Below are positions 6,765-8,461 of a DNA stretch of 8,461 nt, one piece after another. The translations under genes were made by a program, and so were the position numbers. The stretch is from Acidimicrobiia bacterium. GTDB lineage: Bacteria > Actinomycetota > Acidimicrobiia > Acidimicrobiales > Ilumatobacteraceae. The notes beneath the pieces are model-generated. The model was given only the letters and a program-made list of their open reading frames with translations, made no database searches and had not been told where the DNA came from. Positions within the stretch are counted from its first letter, which is position 1, and the number at the start of each line of letters is the position of its first letter. The stretch covers positions 1-8,461 of the forward strand of contig JACCUL010000027.1 in NCBI GenBank assembly GCA_013811855.1, in the 5' to 3' direction.

Positions 6765-7664
6765 TCAAGCGGACACTCTGGCCGCCGCGGCGGCGATGGC
6801 GTCGGCGAACCGCGCCGGCGCCGACTCGTCCTGATCGAGGAAGAGCGACGGCTCGGTCAGCTCGACCTCGAGGAGGACCGGCGCGTCGTCGGGGCCTGGG
6901 AGCAGATCGACGCGGGCGTAGAGCAGGTCGCCGTCGTGCGGGACGAGCTCGAGGGCCCGCTCGGCCAGCGACCGCTCGGCGTCCGTGGCCACCACCGGCG
7001 AGATCGACTCGGTGACGAACAGCCCGTCGACCGGCGCCGCCGGGCCGTCGAGGATGGCCGCCTTGCGCACGGCGTGGCTGAACCGACCGCCGATGAACAT
7101 CAGCGTCGTCTCGCCGCATTCCTCCACCCCGTCGAGGTACGGCTGGACCATCACGACCTGCCCGGCCGCCAGCAGCCGGGTGACGTGCTCGCCGGCTCGG
7201 GCGACCTGCTCGGCGTCGGAGGCGTCGTAGCGACCACTGTCGATGGAGCCGGCGCCGATGGCCGGCTTGATGACGAACTGGCGCGCCGGTGCGCACTCGT
7301 CGGCGATCTGCACACCGTCACGGCCGGGCTCGATCCACGTGGTCGGGATCACGGGGATGCCGGCGTCGGCCAGCTCGCGCTGGTACCGCTTGTCGGTGTT
7401 CCACTCGATCACGGCCGCCGGGTTGGCCAGGCGAGGCACCGTGCGCGCCCATGTCACGAACTCGGTGCGGCGGGCCGGGTAGTCCCATGTGGAGCGCAGC
7501 ACGGCGAGGTCGTAGCCGATCCACTCGACGTCCGGGTCGTCCCAGGAGACGACCTCGACATCGATCCTCCGGTCGGCGAGGAAGGGGATCACGGCGAGGT
7601 CGTCGGGGTCACCGTCCGGAATGCTGGCACACGTGATGAAGGCAACGGTCGTACGTCTCGACAC
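6765..7664 (-). CDS. ATP-grasp ligase, DcsG/RimK-like
   Basis: ATP-dependent carboxylate-amine ligase of the ATP-grasp superfamily; the acid and amine substrates are unknown. The 299 residues follow the DcsG-like pattern. An N-terminal domain has YDLAVLRSTWDY (51-62) and EFVTWA (68-73). A linker strand WNTDKRYQRELADAGIPVIPT (88-108) is followed by the ATP-clamping strand FVIKPAIGAGS (130-140, K133). MVQPYLDGVEECGETTLMF (172-190) comes next, then the metal-binding strand YARVDLL (249-255) and LLEVELTEPSLFL (264-276), with acidic E266, E268 and E271. DcsG itself closes the cycloserine ring, but relatives are widespread and mostly uncharacterised, so cycloserine synthesis should not be assumed; no other dcs genes are visible here. 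The start is GTG 7664, with a TATCGT box 6 bases upstream and no Shine-Dalgarno, hence a probable leaderless mRNA. It is the first gene of the operon with the phosphodiesterase and bpa, and is divergent from the Rrf2 regulator. Confidence 0.88.
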   Translation of the reverse strand: MSRRTTVAFITCASIPDGDPDDLAVIPFLADRRIDVEVVSWDDPDVEWIGYDLAVLRSTWDYPARRTEFVTWARTVPRLANPAAVIEWNTDKRYQRELADAGIPVIPTTWIEPGRDGVQIADECAPARQFVIKPAIGAGSIDSGRYDASDAEQVARAGEHVTRLLAAGQVVMVQPYLDGVEECGETTLMFIGGRFSHAVRKAAILDGPAAPVDGLFVTESISPVVATDAERSLAERALELVPHDGDLLYARVDLLPGPDDAPVLLEVELTEPSLFLDQDESAPARFADAIAAAAARVSA

Positions 7665-7670
7665 GCCGGC

Positions 7671-7676
7671 ACGATA
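7671..7676 (-). promoter_or_regulatory. Putative -10 box (TATCGT) of the ATP-grasp/phosphodiesterase/bpa operon
   Basis: TATCGT on the minus strand is followed by 6 bases and the GTG at 7664. Initiation about 7 bases downstream would coincide with the start codon. No Shine-Dalgarno is visible, which supports a leaderless transcript. The nearest -35-like element (TGGACC, 7692-7697) is only 15 bases away and weak. Confidence 0.5.
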
Positions 7677-7732
7677 CGACCACAGCGACGCGGTCCACCG
7701 TTGCCAGCGGCTTCGGCTCCGCGACCACCCCG

Positions 7733-7738
7733 TACGAT
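7733..7738 (+). promoter_or_regulatory. Putative -10 box (TACGAT) of the Rrf2 gene
   Basis: TACGAT is followed by 6 bases and the GTG at 7745, the same geometry as the divergent promoter at 7671-7676. A leaderless transcript is likely. No -35 at standard spacing is seen. The two boxes are 56 bases apart in an 80-base divergent region, close enough for one bound regulator to affect both. Confidence 0.5.
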
Positions 7739-7744
7739 GGCGAT

Positions 7745-8203
7745 GTGCGCGTCTCCACCAGGGGTGACTACGCCTGCCGGGCCCTACTGTCGCTGACCCT
7801 GCACGCCGAGTCCGACGGCGGGGGCCCGACGTCGGTGCGCGACATCGCCGAGCGCACCGCGCTCCCCCAGCCCTACCTGGAGCAGATCCTGCTGGCCCTG
7901 AAGGGTGCCGGCCTGGTGCGGTCCAAGCGGGGCGTCGGCGGCGGCTACGTCCTCGCCCGGCCGCCGGCCGAGATCCGGCTGTCCGAGATCGTCTCGGCCG
8001 TCGACGGCCCGATCACGCTGGGCGACTTCGGCCTGCCCCACCAGGACGGCGCCTGCGACCACGAGGGGCAGTGCGTGCTGATCGCGGTCTGGAACGAGGC
8101 CGGCCGGTACATGCGCCACCACCTCGACAGCTTCACGCTGGCCGACGTGGCGGCGATGGCCAACGGCGACGCAACCTGGCCTGCGGTGCCGGCGCCGGTC
8201 TGA
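7745..8203 (+). CDS. Rrf2-family transcriptional regulator
   Basis: DNA-binding regulator of the Rrf2 family (IscR, NsrR, RsrR and CymR relatives), 152 residues, a typical length. The N-terminus MRVSTRGDYACRALLSL is diagnostic. A winged helix-turn-helix spans about 28-78, with TSVRDIAERTALPQPYLEQ (29-47) and the wing KRGVGGGYVLARP (61-73). A long dimerisation helix lies near 110-140. Fe-S type members use three Cys in a C-x5-C-x5-C pattern. Here only C104 and C110 remain; the first position is P98, with H99 beside it. D8 matches the Asp ligand of NsrR. A modified cluster site or a metal/redox sensor is possible, but this is inference. The GTG start is set by the conserved N-terminus; the nearby ATGs at 7737 and 7743 are out of frame. 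It is divergent from the ATP-grasp operon and may autoregulate through the shared intergenic region. After the TGA the frame stays open to 8329, through a second copy of its 3' tail. Confidence 0.94.
   Translation: MRVSTRGDYACRALLSLTLHAESDGGGPTSVRDIAERTALPQPYLEQILLALKGAGLVRSKRGVGGGYVLARPPAEIRLSEIVSAVDGPITLGDFGLPHQDGACDHEGQCVLIAVWNEAGRYMRHHLDSFTLADVAAMANGDATWPAVPAPV
8179..8200. repeat. Direct repeat copy 1 (22 bases, 3' end of the Rrf2 gene)
   Basis: This 22-base stretch, containing GGTGCCGGCGCCGGTC, is exactly repeated at 8302-8323. It encodes the Rrf2 C-terminal PAVPAPV and is followed by TGAG. Confidence 0.85.
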
Positions 8204-8272
8204 GAGGCGAGCGCCACACGTCCCGCAGGCCATCCGACGGCGCGAGCGCCAGCTCGTCCGGCGGCGATGGGT

Positions 8273-8291
8273 GTGGGGCGCGCAGCCCCAC
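8273..8291. terminator. GC hairpin between convergent genes, possible bidirectional terminator
   Basis: GTGGGGC (8273-8279) and GCCCCAC (8285-8291) form a perfect 7-bp stem with a 5-base loop. It lies between the Rrf2 gene (ending 8203) and the convergent RluA-like gene (ending 8322), so it could stop transcription from both sides. No T-tract follows on either strand. Confidence 0.5.
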
Positions 8292-8301
8292 GGCGGGAAC
8301 A

Positions 8302-8323
8302 GCCTGCGGTGCCGGCGCCGGTC
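8302..8323. repeat. Direct repeat copy 2 (22 bases, at the RluA-like stop)
   Basis: Exact copy of 8179-8200, shifted by 123 bases (41 codons). It is followed by AGCTGAG where copy 1 has TGAG, so the similarity continues past a 3-base insertion. It runs into the stop codon of the convergent RluA-like gene. Confidence 0.85.
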
Positions 8324-8461
8324 AGCTGAGTGTCGCCAGGAACGCGGCGAGATCGGCGGCCAGCGGGCTGCGGAACGTCATCGATGCGCCGTCGCCGGGA
8401 TGGACGAACGTCAGCTCGACGGCGTGCAGGAACGGTCGGGCCAGCCCGAACGTCGTGCGCC
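8322..8461 (-). CDS. RluA-family pseudouridine synthase, C-terminal fragment
   Basis: Only the last 45 residues are inside the window, starting from the right edge and ending at TGA 8324-8322. They read RTTFGLARPFLHAVELTFVH, then PGDGASMTF and SPLAADLAAFLATLS. The pattern 'R-x-FLHA-x-x-L-x-F-x-HP' followed by a 'SPL-x-x-DL-x-x-FL' helix is the normal C-terminus of RluA/RluD-type enzymes, which isomerise uridine to pseudouridine in rRNA or tRNA. The catalytic Asp domain lies outside the window, so the target RNA and activity cannot be judged. The gene converges on the Rrf2 gene, and its stop codon lies inside the second copy of a 22-base direct repeat. Confidence 0.85.
   Translation of the reverse strand, partial: RTTFGLARPFLHAVELTFVHPGDGASMTFRSPLAADLAAFLATLS

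Noticed and set aside
5498..7015. Plus-strand frame of about 500 codons across the bpa, phosphodiesterase and ATP-grasp genes
   Set aside because: It is antisense to the phosphodiesterase gene, whose catalytic residues are all intact, and reaches into parts of bpa and the ATP-grasp gene. No recognisable motif is present.
6765..7664. Cycloserine biosynthesis gene (dcsG proper)
   Set aside because: Similarity is at family level only, and no dcsA-E neighbours are present.
7701..7706. TTGCCA as a -35 box for the Rrf2 gene
   Set aside because: It is 26 bases from the TACGAT box, too far for a normal sigma-70-type promoter.
8206..8251. GCGAGCGCCA seen twice (8207-8216, 8242-8251)
   Set aside because: A 10-base match of very GC-rich sequence is weak by itself, and no structure or role is evident.

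Overview
The window is very GC-rich, with GTG starts and dense minus-strand gene packing. It encodes a clear bacterial proteasome activator (Bpa/PafE family) and an actinobacterial-type replicative DnaE1. Together these point to a proteasome-bearing actinomycete, perhaps from a deep lineage such as Acidimicrobiia; the lineage is inference. This is chromosomal housekeeping sequence. I see no mobile element, CRISPR array, tRNA or rRNA, and no gene-free stretch longer than about 125 bases.

Layout, left to right. A nitroreductase-family gene runs off the left edge (minus, 1-516). A 121-base gap (517-637) holds two adjacent inverted repeats that probably end transcription arriving from the right. 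Next come an unrecognised 218-residue protein with a possible acetyltransferase-like core (638-1294) and dnaE, the DNA polymerase III alpha subunit (1352-4927). A 109-base leader lies upstream of dnaE and carries a hairpin and a repeated GGTCGACCC motif. Beyond it is a three-gene minus-strand operon, read in the order ATP-grasp ligase (6765-7664), alkaline-phosphatase-superfamily phosphodiesterase (5588-6751), bpa (5037-5591). The last two genes overlap by ATGA. An 80-base divergent intergenic region separates the operon from an Rrf2-family regulator on the plus strand (7745-8203). A short convergent region with a hairpin follows, and then the C-terminus of an RluA-family pseudouridine synthase (minus, 8322-8461, cut by the right edge).

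Functional picture. Replication (dnaE), protein turnover (bpa), RNA modification (RluA-like) and redox or metal sensing (Rrf2, nitroreductase) are represented. The least explained unit is the operon coupling a DcsG-like ATP-grasp enzyme and a metal-dependent phosphodiesterase to the proteasome activator. Bpa's C-terminal tail reads GTYL instead of the familiar GQYL. Three genes have TANNNT boxes only 6-8 bases before the start codon, suggesting leaderless transcripts. I see no clearly new defence or mobile system; the best leads are the bpa operon, the activator tail, the Rrf2 cluster ligands and a duplicated 3' tail of the Rrf2 gene.
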